Assembly: GCF_902712855.1 (NCBI RefSeq)
Contig: NZ_LR743507.1
Span: 3,582,001-3,646,000, forward strand
DNA length: 64,000 nucleotides
Source: Variovorax paradoxus
GTDB taxonomy: Bacteria > Pseudomonadota > Gammaproteobacteria > Burkholderiales > Burkholderiaceae_C
Direction of reading: 5' to 3'
The first letter of the stretch is position 1. Every line of letters begins with the position of its first letter. Both the position numbers and the translations under genes were made by a program. The notes beneath the pieces were generated by a model, which did not search any database, was not told the DNA's origin, and saw nothing but the letters and a program-made list of their open reading frames with translations. Of the stretch, positions 35,665 to 44,098 are shown piece after piece.

Positions 35665-36990
35665 ATGCCGCCCTCCTCCGCGACCTTGGCAGAAACAGCC
35701 CTTGCATTCATCCGCGTGCAGGGAGCCGCCTCCAGCGCTGACCTCCAGGCACGGCTGGGCGTCAGCCAGCCGACGGTGTCGCGCGCGCTGGCACCGCTGC
35801 TGCGCAATGCCTCCGTCCAGAAGATCGGTGCCGCACGCTCGCAGATGTACGTGGCGCCCAGGCATGTCGAGCGGGTGGGCGCGGAAGTGCCCGTGGTCAA
35901 GGTGGATGCAGGCGGTGACGCCTCGGCCTTCGGACGCATCGTGCCGTTGCAGGACGGCCGCTGCTGGATGGACGAGCAGGACGGCCCCAGCGCGCTGCAC
36001 GACGGGCTGCCATGGTTTCTCTCCGACATGCGCCCCCAGGGGTTCATCGGCCGCGCCTTCGCGCATGGCCATCCCGAACTCGGCCTGCCCGCCAACCCCG
36101 AGCACTGGACCGACGACGACGTGCTGCAGGCACTGTCGCTCTGCGGCGAAGACCTGCCGGGCAACCTGGTCGTGGGCGGCGAGTCGTTCCGCCGCTTTCA
36201 ATCGATTGCCGCGCGGCCGGCACCGGCGGTCATGGCCTCCGACTACCCCGCGATGGCGGACAGCGCCATGCAGGGCACCTTGCCGGGCTCCTCGGCCGGC
36301 GGCGAACAGCCGAAGTTCTGCACCGTGCGCGATGCCCGCCAGGTGATCGTCAAGTTCTCTCCGGCCGGGAGTTCACCTGCCGACAGGCGCTCGCGCGACC
36401 TGCTCGTGTGCGAGCACCTGGCGCTTCGCACGCTGCAGGAGGCCGGCGTCGCCGCAGCCAGCAGCCGCGTGTTCATCGAGGCAGGCCGCGTGTTCCTGGA
36501 GGTCGAGCGCTTCGACCGCACCGCCAGGGGCCGCATCGGCATGGTGTCGCTGATGGCCTATGACGCCCAGCACATCGGCAAGATGGACAACTGGGCCGCT
36601 ACTGCCAACCGCATGGCCGCGCGCGGACTGATGCGCGCCGACGATGCCGCGCGGCTGCGCTTCCTCGAGGCCTTCGGCCGGCTCATCGGCAACACCGACC
36701 GGCACTACGGCAACATCTCGCTGCTGATCGAGAACGGAGTCTGGCGGCTGGCCCCGGCGTACGACGTGCTGCCGACGCTCTACGCTGCCACCAATGGCGA
36801 GCTGCCGCCGCGAGAACTGGCAGCCGGCGGCCTGGCGCCGACCATCGAGACATTGGCGGAATGGCCGTCCGCGCGGCAACTGGCCACCGTGTTCTGGCAG
36901 GCTGTCGCTGCAGACACGCGCATCACCGCGCCGTTCCGCGCCATTGCACGGAAGAACGCGCAATTCACCGGCGGCGACGCAGCGGGCTGA
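35665..36990 (+). CDS. HTH-HipA fusion kinase (YjjJ-like toxin family)
   Basis: A 441-residue protein. Residues 1-70 form a winged-helix DNA-binding domain (LQARLGVSQPTVSRALAPLL). The HipA kinase part follows, with the Gly-rich loop SSAGGEQPKF at 209-218. The catalytic loop GNTDRHYGN is at 342-350 and the metal Asp is in AYDVLP at 365-370. All kinase residues visible to me are intact. HipA of E. coli phosphorylates glutamyl-tRNA synthetase and is held by HipB. No separate HipB gene is next to this one. E. coli YjjJ has the same fused layout. It is followed by a convergent gene after 45 bases. Confidence 0.85.
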   Translation: MPPSSATLAETALAFIRVQGAASSADLQARLGVSQPTVSRALAPLLRNASVQKIGAARSQMYVAPRHVERVGAEVPVVKVDAGGDASAFGRIVPLQDGRCWMDEQDGPSALHDGLPWFLSDMRPQGFIGRAFAHGHPELGLPANPEHWTDDDVLQALSLCGEDLPGNLVVGGESFRRFQSIAARPAPAVMASDYPAMADSAMQGTLPGSSAGGEQPKFCTVRDARQVIVKFSPAGSSPADRRSRDLLVCEHLALRTLQEAGVAAASSRVFIEAGRVFLEVERFDRTARGRIGMVSLMAYDAQHIGKMDNWAATANRMAARGLMRADDAARLRFLEAFGRLIGNTDRHYGNISLLIENGVWRLAPAYDVLPTLYAATNGELPPRELAAGGLAPTIETLAEWPSARQLATVFWQAVAADTRITAPFRAIARKNAQFTGGDAAG

Positions 36991-37035
36991 AACGGCCCTT
37001 CCCGGCCCGGCTCGGCGCCCCCGCCCCGATCGGGC

Positions 37036-38370
37036 TCACGTGTCCCGGATGACGATGCGGTGGCGCCGCCAGCCTTGCCAGCTGCGGCGTGCGTGGGTGA
37101 CCGAGATCACGTAGTACAGGAACTTGAACATCCCGAGCGCGCGCCACATCGACTTGCCGCCGTAGATGTCGCCAGCCAGCAGCGACATCAGGCCCTCCTT
37201 CACACGGAAGGGGTTGCCCGGGTACATGAACATGTCGCGGATGGTCGGATTGGTCACGCGGTAGATGAACCACGAATACTCGCGCGGCCCCTTGCGCGAC
37301 ACGAGCTCGAAGGCCTTGCGTGCCGCTGGCAGCGCGGCCGGCCGGTCGAGCGCCGTGGCCACCAGCCTGGCGCCGTCGAAGGCGTTGACCATGGCCAGGT
37401 ACACGCCCGAGGAGAACATCGGGTCGATGAAGGTGAAGGCGTCGCCCAGCATCAGGTAGCGGTCGCCCGTGGCGTGCGTGCTGGAGTACGAGAAATTGCC
37501 GGTGGCATGCACCGCGTCGTCGACCAGCGTCGCGTTCTTCAGGCGCTCCACCAGCACCGGGCACAGCGCGATGGTGTCAAAGAAGAACTCCTTCAGCGGC
37601 TTGTCGCGCGTCTTCAGGTAGTAGGGCCAGCAGACCGCGCCGATGCTGGTGGTGCCGTCGGCCAGCGGAATGAACCAGAACCAGCCGTGCGGAAACCAGC
37701 AGATGCTGATGTTCCCTTCCTTCTTGCCTTCGAGCCGCTCGGCATTGGTGAAGTGGCCGAACAGCGCGGTGCTGTTGTGCTTGGGGTTCTTTTCCTTGCA
37801 GCGGAATTTGTTGGCCAGCAGCGTGTCGCGGCCGGTGGCATCGACCACGAAGCGGGCGCGCCAGTTGCGCCTGGTGCCGTCGTCCATCTCGGCCTGCACG
37901 ACGGCGCCATCGGCGTCGAAGGCCACGTCGCGCACCTTGCAACCCTCGATGGTCTGCGCGCCGCGCGTGGCGGCATTTCGGAACAGGATCTCGTCCAGCT
38001 CGGACCGGCGCACCTGCCAGGCGGAATCGAGCCGCTTGTTCAGGCCTTCGGAAAACTCCACATAGCTGCGGTGCTCGTGCTCGGGCGAGACGAATTCGAT
38101 GCCGAACTTGGGCATGCCGATCTTCTCGACCTGCTCGCGCACGCCGAGCCTCTCGAACAGCTCGACGTTCGCCGGCAGCAGCGACTCGCCGATGTGGAAG
38201 CGCGGATGGTGCGCCTTTTCGAGCACCACCACCTTGCGGCCCTGCTCGGCCAGCAGCGCGGCGATGGTCGAGCCGGCGGGCCCGCCGCCGACGACCATCA
38301 CATCGCAGGATTCGTCGGCTCGCGCGCCGGACCGGGGCTCGTCAACAGAAGATGCTTGAGGCAATGACAT
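37036..38370 (-). CDS. Flavin-dependent halogenase-like FAD oxidoreductase
   Basis: A 444-residue protein of the geranylgeranyl reductase/halogenase group. GGGPAGS (28-34) binds FAD, and HIGESLLP follows at 59-66. WFWFIP (230-235) matches the WxWxIP signature of flavin-dependent halogenases. FIDPMFSSGVYLA (314-326) matches their second signature. Lys88 in GMPKFGIEF is a candidate for the catalytic lysine. Xanthomonadin clusters contain related proteins. Activity as a halogenase, or as a desaturase or reductase, is not settled by sequence. Start at ATG 38370. No flavin reductase partner is adjacent, though two FMN reductases lie elsewhere in the window. Confidence 0.75.
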   Translation of the reverse strand: MSLPQASSVDEPRSGARADESCDVMVVGGGPAGSTIAALLAEQGRKVVVLEKAHHPRFHIGESLLPANVELFERLGVREQVEKIGMPKFGIEFVSPEHEHRSYVEFSEGLNKRLDSAWQVRRSELDEILFRNAATRGAQTIEGCKVRDVAFDADGAVVQAEMDDGTRRNWRARFVVDATGRDTLLANKFRCKEKNPKHNSTALFGHFTNAERLEGKKEGNISICWFPHGWFWFIPLADGTTSIGAVCWPYYLKTRDKPLKEFFFDTIALCPVLVERLKNATLVDDAVHATGNFSYSSTHATGDRYLMLGDAFTFIDPMFSSGVYLAMVNAFDGARLVATALDRPAALPAARKAFELVSRKGPREYSWFIYRVTNPTIRDMFMYPGNPFRVKEGLMSLLAGDIYGGKSMWRALGMFKFLYYVISVTHARRSWQGWRRHRIVIRDT

Positions 38371-38538
38371 GCGATGGCGAGCGTCGTAGTTAACGATCTG
38401 GAAGCATAGCCTGCCATCAGGCAACCATGCAAAACCGCCAGGCGAGGCCTGTCAAGGCAGGCCGGCACAGCGCAGACTTCGCGGTGGACATCGACCCTGC
38501 GCGGGCCCGGGCAAGGCTGGCGCAGGCGCGCCACAGCC

Positions 38539-38808
38539 TCAGCAGGCGAACGCGTCGAGCCTGATCCGCCGTGCCAGCCGCGACTGCTCGAGCTGCTCGC
38601 AGCGCAGCAGCAGGCCGACCATGTTGATGCCCACCGCATCGGCGAGCTTGCGTGCGGTGACGATCGACGGGATCACGCGGCCGCGCTCGACCTCGCCCAC
38701 GTACGAGCGGTTCAGGTCCGCGCGTTCGGCAAGCTGGTCCTGCGACCAGCCCTTGTCCTCGCGCAGCTGGCGCACCACGGCGCCGAAGTCTTCGACGAAC
38801 TCCTTCAT
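38539..38808 (-). CDS. XRE-family helix-turn-helix regulator
   Basis: An 89-residue DNA-binding protein. The Cro/C1 HTH covers residues about 10-64: VVRQLREDKGWSQDQLAERA, LNRSYVGEVERGRVIPS and ARKLADAVG. A short C-terminal tail (CEQLEQSRLARRIRLDAFAC) has two Cys residues. Its ATG overlaps the stop of the serine acetyltransferase gene (ATGA), so it is made together with that enzyme. It may regulate cysteine synthesis or the nearby sulfur genes. No target site is recognised. Confidence 0.85.
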   Translation of the reverse strand: MKEFVEDFGAVVRQLREDKGWSQDQLAERADLNRSYVGEVERGRVIPSIVTARKLADAVGINMVGLLLRCEQLEQSRLARRIRLDAFAC

Positions 38809-39719
38809 GCGCCTGCTCCCTTCGGTGCGTTCTGCAGGCTGGCCTGCGTGACGCTCGCGCCCGCGGGCACGTCGTCGGTGATCCACACGTTGCCGCCGAT
38901 GACGGCGCCCTTGCCCAGCGTCACGCGACCGAGGATGGTAGCGCCGGCGTAGATCACCACGTCGTCCTCCACCACCGGATGCCGCGGCAAGCCCTTCTGC
39001 AGGTTGCCCTCGGTGTCGGTCGGAAAGCGCTTGGCGCCGAGCGTGACGGCCTGGTACAGCCGCACACGCTTGCCGATGACCGCCGTCTCGCCGATCACCA
39101 CGCCCGTGCCGTGGTCGATGAAGAAGCCCGCGTCGATGCGCGCGCCGGGATGGATGTCGATGCCGGTCTGCGCATGTGCCAGCTCGGCCACGATGCGCGC
39201 CAGCAGCGGCAGGCCGAGCTTGTAGAGCTCGTGCGCCAGCCGGTGATGGATCATGGCCAGCACGCCGGGGTAGCACAGCAGCACCTCGTCCACGCTGCGC
39301 GCCGCAGGGTCGCCGTGGTAAGCGGCGAGCACGTCCGTGTCGAGCAGCCGGCGCAGCTGAGGCAACGCGTTGGCGAACTGGCGGATGGCGTCGGCCGCCA
39401 CGCCGTCGATCTCGCTCGACGGCCGCGGCTCGTGGCGGGCGTTGTAGTTGAGCTCGAGCCGTGCCTGCACGAGCAGCGACTGCAGCGCCGAGTCGAGCGT
39501 ATGGCCGACGTAGAAGTCCTCGCTCTCGTGGCGCAGGTCCGGCGGCCCGAGCCGCATCGGAAACAGCGCGCCCTTGAGCGATTCGATCGCCTGCGCGAGC
39601 GCGTCGCGCGACGGGAACTCGCGCGTGCCGGGCTCGCGCGAGCGGCGCTGCGAATCGCGCCATTCGTCGCGCACGCCGTGCAGCGCGCGGACAATGTCGT
39701 TCACTTCGAAATGGGCCAT
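38805..39719 (-). CDS. Serine O-acetyltransferase (EpsC/CysE type)
   Basis: A 304-residue acetyltransferase. A helical N-terminal domain of about 150 residues precedes the left-handed beta-helix. Hexapeptide segments are GIDIHPGARIDAGFFIDHGTG, VVIGETAVIGKRVRLYQAVT and ILGRVTLGKGAVIGGNVWITDDV. The conserved catalytic DIHPGA His and HGTGVVIGE loop are present. It makes O-acetylserine, the acceptor for sulfide and the precursor of the CysB inducer. Start ATG 39719 removes a non-matching extension. It is coupled to the XRE gene downstream. Confidence 0.92.
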   Translation of the reverse strand: MAHFEVNDIVRALHGVRDEWRDSQRRSREPGTREFPSRDALAQAIESLKGALFPMRLGPPDLRHESEDFYVGHTLDSALQSLLVQARLELNYNARHEPRPSSEIDGVAADAIRQFANALPQLRRLLDTDVLAAYHGDPAARSVDEVLLCYPGVLAMIHHRLAHELYKLGLPLLARIVAELAHAQTGIDIHPGARIDAGFFIDHGTGVVIGETAVIGKRVRLYQAVTLGAKRFPTDTEGNLQKGLPRHPVVEDDVVIYAGATILGRVTLGKGAVIGGNVWITDDVPAGASVTQASLQNAPKGAGA

Positions 39720-39877
39720 GAATGGGTACCCCCGGTAGGTGAATGGAACGGATGCGGCCCGACGGCTGGCGACGGCAGCAGGCACGGTTGCCGCCCATCT
39801 TCCCGCAAAACGGCTGCATGCACCTGCGCGGGCCTTCACATGCCCCCAAGGCCTCGAGGCCCTCGCGGACCGGCCTC

Positions 39878-39906
39878 AAAAAAAACCGGCGCCAGAGCGG
39901 CGCCGG
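39878..39906 (-). terminator. Rho-independent terminator after the molbindin gene
   Basis: On the minus strand, CCGGCGCC and GGCGCCGG form an eight-base-pair stem with a five-base loop, followed by eight T. It lies 24 bases past the molbindin stop. It closes the minus-strand transcript upstream of the serine acetyltransferase gene, which must then have its own promoter in 39720-39877. Confidence 0.88.
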
Positions 39907-39929
39907 GTGTTCGCCTGCCCGAGGGTCCG

Positions 39930-40145
39930 TCAGAGCTTGGCGATCGAAACCTCGGTGGACTTCACCAGGGCGACCACGTCGGAGCCCACCTTCAGCTGCA
40001 GCTCGTCGACCGAGCGCGTGGTGATGACCGAGGTGACGATGCCCCAGGCGGTCTCGACATCGACTTCGGAGACGACGTCGCCGCGGATGATCTCGCGGAC
40101 CTTGCCCTTGAACTGGTTGCGCACGTTGATGGCTTGGATGGACAT
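39930..40145 (-). CDS. Molbindin: single TOBE/MOP-domain molybdate-binding protein
   Basis: A 71-residue Mop-domain protein. It starts MSIQAINVRNQFKGKVREI and contains the family segments EVDVETAWGIVTSVIT and VGSDVVALVKSTEVSIAKL. Such small proteins form hexamers that store or buffer molybdate or tungstate. The molybdoenzyme at 59902 is a possible client, though distant. It follows the nitroreductase gene by 63 bases and is closed by a strong terminator. Confidence 0.92.
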   Translation of the reverse strand: MSIQAINVRNQFKGKVREIIRGDVVSEVDVETAWGIVTSVITTRSVDELQLKVGSDVVALVKSTEVSIAKL

Positions 40146-40208
40146 GGTGGGTTCTCTTTCAGGTTGAGGAAATTCGTTGAGGAAAAGCATCGAGAAAGGC
40201 GGCATGCG

Positions 40209-40805
40209 TCAGGCGATTTCCGCCACCTCGTCGAACGCCAGCCGGGGCCCACGCTCGAAAGTGCCGGCGTGGTCGGCCACGCCGAGGTTGACCAGGAAGT
40301 TGGCCTTGTAGCGGCCGTCCGGGAAGAAGGCGTTGTCGACCAGCTCGGCGTTGAAACCCGACTGCGGCCCGGCATCGAGCCCGAGCGAGCGCGCCGCCAG
40401 GATCAGGTACGCGCCCTGCAGGCTGCTGTTGCGGAATGCCGTGGCCTGCGCGGCTTCGGCACTCTTCTCGAAGATGGGCTTGGCGTCGTAGGCCGGGAAC
40501 TGCGTGGGCAGGTGCTCGTAGAAGCGCGTGTCGTGCGCCACGATCACCGAGACGCCCGCGGCAAGCGTCTGCGCGGTGTTGCCCGAGGACAAGGCCGGCT
40601 TCAGCCGCGCCTTGGCCTCTTCGCTGCGCACGAACACGTAGCGGGCCGGCTGTGCGTTGAACGCGGTCGGCCCCCACTTCACGAGGTCGTAGAGCCTGTG
40701 GATGAGCTCGTCGCTCACGGGCACGGGCTTGAACGCGTGCACCGTGCGGGCCTTGCGGAACAGCTGGTCCAGCGCGGCGTCGGGGATGGCTTGCAATGTG
40801 GTCAT
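40209..40805 (-). CDS. RutE/HadB-like malonic semialdehyde reductase-family nitroreductase
   Basis: A 198-residue FMN-dependent nitroreductase-fold protein. RTVHAFKPVPVSDELIHRLY and KWGPTAFNAQPARYVFVRS are the FMN-binding start. SLGLDAGPQSGFNAELVDNAFF and LVNLGVADHAG match the RutE branch. RutE reduces malonic semialdehyde to 3-hydroxypropionate, while relatives reduce quinones or nitro compounds. It lies 21 bases downstream of the sulfhydrylase gene; the metabolic link is unclear. Confidence 0.85.
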   Translation of the reverse strand: MTTLQAIPDAALDQLFRKARTVHAFKPVPVSDELIHRLYDLVKWGPTAFNAQPARYVFVRSEEAKARLKPALSSGNTAQTLAAGVSVIVAHDTRFYEHLPTQFPAYDAKPIFEKSAEAAQATAFRNSSLQGAYLILAARSLGLDAGPQSGFNAELVDNAFFPDGRYKANFLVNLGVADHAGTFERGPRLAFDEVAEIA

Positions 40806-40826
40806 GGCCTTTGAAAAGGGGTTCAG

Positions 40827-42116
40827 TTAGTTCGACGCCGCGGCGAGCGCCTGGTCGAGGTCGGCGATCAGGTCGTCGATGTGCTCGATGCCCACCGACA
40901 GGCGCACGGTGTCCTCGGTCACGCCGGCACGGGCCAGCTCCTCGGGCGACAGCTGGCGGTGCGTGGTCGATGCGGGGTGCGTGGCGAGCGAGCGCACGTC
41001 GCCGATGTTCACCAGACGCGTGAAGAGCTTCAGCGCATCGAGGAACTTCGCACCGCCCTCGCGTCCCGCGCCGATGCCGAAGGTCAGAACACCGCTGGAG
41101 CGGCCGCCGAAGTACTTCTTCGCCAACGGGTAATCGGCATGGTCTTCGAGCGCGGCGTAGTTCACCCAGTTGACGGCCTTGCTCTTCTTCAGGTGCTGCG
41201 CCACGGCCAGTGCGTTGCTGCTGATGCGGTCCATGCGCAGCGCGAGCGTCTCGATGCCCTGCAGGATCAGGAACGCGTTGAACGGCGAGATGGCCGCCCC
41301 CGTGTTGCGCAGCGGCACCACGCGCGCCCGGCCGATGTAGGCGGCCGGGCCCAGCGCCTCGGTGTAGACCACGCCGTGGTAGCTCACGTCGGGCTCGTTC
41401 AGGCGCTTGAAGCGCTGCTTGTGCTCGGCCCATGGGAACTTGCCCGAGTCGACGATGGCGCCGCCGATGCTGGTGCCGTGGCCGCCCAGGTACTTGGTGA
41501 GCGAATGCACCACGATGTCGGCACCGTGCTCGATGGGCCGGCTCAGGTACGGCGACGGCACGGTGTTGTCGACGATCAGCGGCACGCCATGGCGGTGCGC
41601 GATCTCGGCGATGGCCGCGATGTCGGTCACGTTGCCCGCCGGGTTGCCCAGCGACTCGACGAACACCGCCTTCGTCTTTTCATCGAACAGCTTCTCGAAG
41701 CTCGACGGATCGCGGTGGTCGGCGAAGCGCGTGGTGATGCCGAACTGCGGCAGCGTGTGGGCGAACAGGTTGTAGGTGCCGCCATACAGCGCGGTGCTGC
41801 TGATGATGTTGTCGCCGGCCTCGGCGATGGTCTGGATCGCGTAGGTCACGGCCGCCTGGCCCGAGGCCAGCGCCAGCGCCGCAATGCCGCCTTCGAGCGC
41901 GGCCACGCGCTGCTCCAGCACGTCCTGCGTCGGGTTGTTGATGCGGGTGTAGATGTTGCCCGGCACCTTCAGGTCGAACAGGTCGGCGCCGTGCTGCGCG
42001 CTGTCGAATGCGTAGGCCACCGTCTGGTAGATCGGCGGCGCCACGGCGCGGGTGGTCGGGTCGGGCGAATAGCCGGCGTGCACCGACAGGGTTTCGAATT
42101 TCCAGTTCTGCGACAT
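40827..42116 (-). CDS. metY: O-acetylhomoserine aminocarboxypropyltransferase (sulfhydrylase)
   Basis: A 429-residue PLP enzyme of the Cys/Met metabolism family. It starts with TLSVHAGYSPDPTTRAVAPPIYQT. The PLP lysine lies in VHSLTKYLGGHGTSIGG. LASGQAAVTYAIQTIAEAGDN and ASSRFARL-region equivalents are present. The length over 420 with an insertion is typical of MetY rather than MetB. It joins sulfide to O-acetylhomoserine, giving homocysteine. Placement just after ssuB fits use of sulfite-derived sulfide. A dispersed repeat fills the 145-base gap upstream. Confidence 0.92.
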   Translation of the reverse strand: MSQNWKFETLSVHAGYSPDPTTRAVAPPIYQTVAYAFDSAQHGADLFDLKVPGNIYTRINNPTQDVLEQRVAALEGGIAALALASGQAAVTYAIQTIAEAGDNIISSTALYGGTYNLFAHTLPQFGITTRFADHRDPSSFEKLFDEKTKAVFVESLGNPAGNVTDIAAIAEIAHRHGVPLIVDNTVPSPYLSRPIEHGADIVVHSLTKYLGGHGTSIGGAIVDSGKFPWAEHKQRFKRLNEPDVSYHGVVYTEALGPAAYIGRARVVPLRNTGAAISPFNAFLILQGIETLALRMDRISSNALAVAQHLKKSKAVNWVNYAALEDHADYPLAKKYFGGRSSGVLTFGIGAGREGGAKFLDALKLFTRLVNIGDVRSLATHPASTTHRQLSPEELARAGVTEDTVRLSVGIEHIDDLIADLDQALAAASN

Positions 42117-42167
42117 GCGACGTACCTTTCAGAGTTGAAGGAAAAAGCGAGCCGAAGGACTCATTCC

Positions 42168-42259
42168 AGGAATACCGCGGAACCGGCTTCGCCGGGCCGC
42201 AGGTATTGCCCCCGCGAGGGGGTTGGCGGCCACACGAAGTGGGCAAGCCTGGGGGCGTG
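42168..42259. repeat. Dispersed intergenic repeat, copy 3
   Basis: GCGGAACCGGCTTCGCCGGG begins the unit and TTGCCCCCGCGAGGGGGTTG forms the second hairpin. CACACGAAGTGGGCAAGCCT ends it. It shares this order with copies at 26506-26596 and 47321-47418. It lies between ssuB and metY in the direction of transcription. Confidence 0.7.
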
Positions 42260-42261
42260 CA

Positions 42262-43101
42262 TCAGATCGCCCAGCGCAATGCATGCGCGGGCGTGGCGAG
42301 CCAGCTTGCGTCGGTGCTCTCGGGCGCGGTGTCTTCCGGCTTCTGCAGCACCCTGTCGAGGATTCGTTTTTCGATGGCCGCGAAGGCAGGATCGCCCTGC
42401 GAGCGCGGTCGGGCCAGCGCGATGTTCTCGTCGAGCGCGATGCGGCCGTCCTCGATCAGGATCACGCGGTCGGCCAGTGCCACGGCCTCCTGCACATCGT
42501 GCGTCACCAGCAGCGCGGTGAAGCGGTGGCGCTGCCACAGGTTCTCGATGAGGCGGTGCATCTCGATGCGCGTGAGCGCATCCAGCGCACCCAGCGGCTC
42601 GTCCAGCAGCAGCAGGCGCGGGTGGTGCACCAGCGCGCGCGCCAGTGCCACGCGCTGGCGCTGGCCGCCCGACAGGCGCGCCGGCCATTCGTTCTCGCGG
42701 TCGGCCAGGCCGACCTGCGCCAGCACTTCCTTGCCGCGCGCCTTGGCGTCGTTCGGCAGGCCCAGCGTCACGTTGTCGAGCACGCGGCGCCACGGCAGCA
42801 GGCGGGCTTCCTGGAACATGATGCGGGTGTCGTCGTGCAGGCCGTGCACCGCCTTGCCGTCGGTGTAGAGGCCGCCGTCGCTCGGCTCCTCGAGCCCCGC
42901 GATCAGCCGCAGCAGCGTGCTCTTGCCGCAGCCGCTGCGCCCGACGATGGCGATGAACTGGCCGGGTTCGATGGTCAGGCGCGTGTTGCGCAGCACCTCG
43001 CGCGCGCCATAACGCTTGTGCAGGCCGCGCGCTTCGAGGCGCACGCCGCCGGCGATGGCTTGGGGCGCGTGCGTGGGGATGTCTTTCAGAACGGCACTCA
43101 T
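42262..43101 (-). CDS. ssuB: Aliphatic sulfonate ABC transporter ATP-binding protein SsuB
   Basis: A 279-residue ATPase. Walker A GRSGCGKS lies at residues 54-61. The signature LSGGQRQRVALARALVHHPRL and Walker B LLLLDEPLGALDALTRIEMH follow, with LLVTHDVQEAVALADRV, all typical of the SsuB/TauB branch. Residues beyond 240 form a short C-terminal extension. It energises the SsuC permease. Three bases separate it from the upstream ssuA. Confidence 0.94.
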   Translation of the reverse strand: MSAVLKDIPTHAPQAIAGGVRLEARGLHKRYGAREVLRNTRLTIEPGQFIAIVGRSGCGKSTLLRLIAGLEEPSDGGLYTDGKAVHGLHDDTRIMFQEARLLPWRRVLDNVTLGLPNDAKARGKEVLAQVGLADRENEWPARLSGGQRQRVALARALVHHPRLLLLDEPLGALDALTRIEMHRLIENLWQRHRFTALLVTHDVQEAVALADRVILIEDGRIALDENIALARPRSQGDPAFAAIEKRILDRVLQKPEDTAPESTDASWLATPAHALRWAI

Positions 43102-43104
43102 GAC

Positions 43105-44097
43105 TCAAACTCCGGGCTTGAACAGCGCCACCTTCAGCGCGTCGATTTTTCGGGGCAGCAGCTTCTCGGCGAAGAAGGCGTCGGCAATGCGCTGCTGTTC
43201 GGTCAATCCCTCGGGCACCACCGGGCGCACCGCATAGCTGCGGCGGCCGTTGGCCTGCTCGATGGTCGCGGCGTCCAGGCCCCACACCGGCGCGAGCAGT
43301 GCGGCGGCATCCTTCGGGCTCTGCTTGACCCAACTGCCGGTCTTCTCCAGCTCGGCGTAGACCACGCGCAGCACGTCGGGCCGCGCCTTCGCGAACTTGC
43401 TGCTCGCCAGGTAGTAGCGCTGGTACGACGCGATGCCCGTGCCGTCGGCCAGCACGCGCACCTTCGACTGCCGCTGCGCCGCGGCAAGGAACGGGTCCCA
43501 CACCACCCACGCGTCGATCGCGCCCTTCTCGAAGGCGGCACGGCCGTCGGCGGGCGTGAGGTAGGCGGGCTCGATGTCCTTGAACGACAGGCCGGCCTTT
43601 TCCAGTGCGGCAATCAGCAGGTAATGCGCGCCGGCCGCCTTCGCGAAGCCGACCTTCCTTCCCTTCAGGTCGGCCACGGTCTTCAGCGGCGAGTCCTCGC
43701 GCACCACGATGGCCTGCGCTGCGGGCGACGGCGCCTCCTGTGCAATGAACGTCAGGTCGGCACCGGCGGCCTGCGCGAACACGGGCACCGTATCCGCCAC
43801 GTCGGCGCTGATGTCGAGGTTGTCGAGGTTCAGCGCCTCGAGCAGCGGCAGGCCGCTGGTGAACTCGTGCCAGCTCACGCTCGCGTTGAGCGGCGCGAGT
43901 TGCTTTTCGAGCGTGCCCTGTGCCTTCAGCACGGCGACCAGCGTCGAAGACTTCTGGTAGCCCAGCCGAACGGTGGCGGGCCGCGCGGCGGTGCCTTGCG
44001 CCAGGACGGCACCTGCACCGAACGTGCCGAGCGCGCCCAGGGTGGCGATGGCGGTGCGGCGGGAGATCCGGGAGTTGAAGCTGGTCATGCCTGGCAC
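43105..44097 (-). CDS. ssuA: Aliphatic sulfonate ABC transporter substrate-binding protein SsuA
   Basis: A 330-residue periplasmic binding protein. SRRTAIATLGALGTFGAGAV is a signal sequence with paired arginines ending near LAQG. The mature part carries VRLGYQKSSTLVAVLKAQGTLE, VSWHEFTSGLPLLEALNLDNLDI and DAWVVWDPFLAAAQ. It lies between ssuC and ssuB with one- and three-base gaps, so it is the core binding protein of this transporter. It differs clearly from the SsuA-like proteins at 46123 and 31682. Confidence 0.92.
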   Translation of the reverse strand: MPGMTSFNSRISRRTAIATLGALGTFGAGAVLAQGTAARPATVRLGYQKSSTLVAVLKAQGTLEKQLAPLNASVSWHEFTSGLPLLEALNLDNLDISADVADTVPVFAQAAGADLTFIAQEAPSPAAQAIVVREDSPLKTVADLKGRKVGFAKAAGAHYLLIAALEKAGLSFKDIEPAYLTPADGRAAFEKGAIDAWVVWDPFLAAAQRQSKVRVLADGTGIASYQRYYLASSKFAKARPDVLRVVYAELEKTGSWVKQSPKDAAALLAPVWGLDAATIEQANGRRSYAVRPVVPEGLTEQQRIADAFFAEKLLPRKIDALKVALFKPGV

Positions 44098-44098
44098 C

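Noticed and set aside
35665..36990. Classical HipBA toxin-antitoxin pair
   Set aside because: No separate HipB gene before or after; the HTH is fused, so it is described as a YjjJ-like fusion.
37036..38370. Tryptophan 7-halogenase
   Set aside because: Length and the GESLLP segment differ from tryptophan halogenases; only the general halogenase-like signatures are supported.
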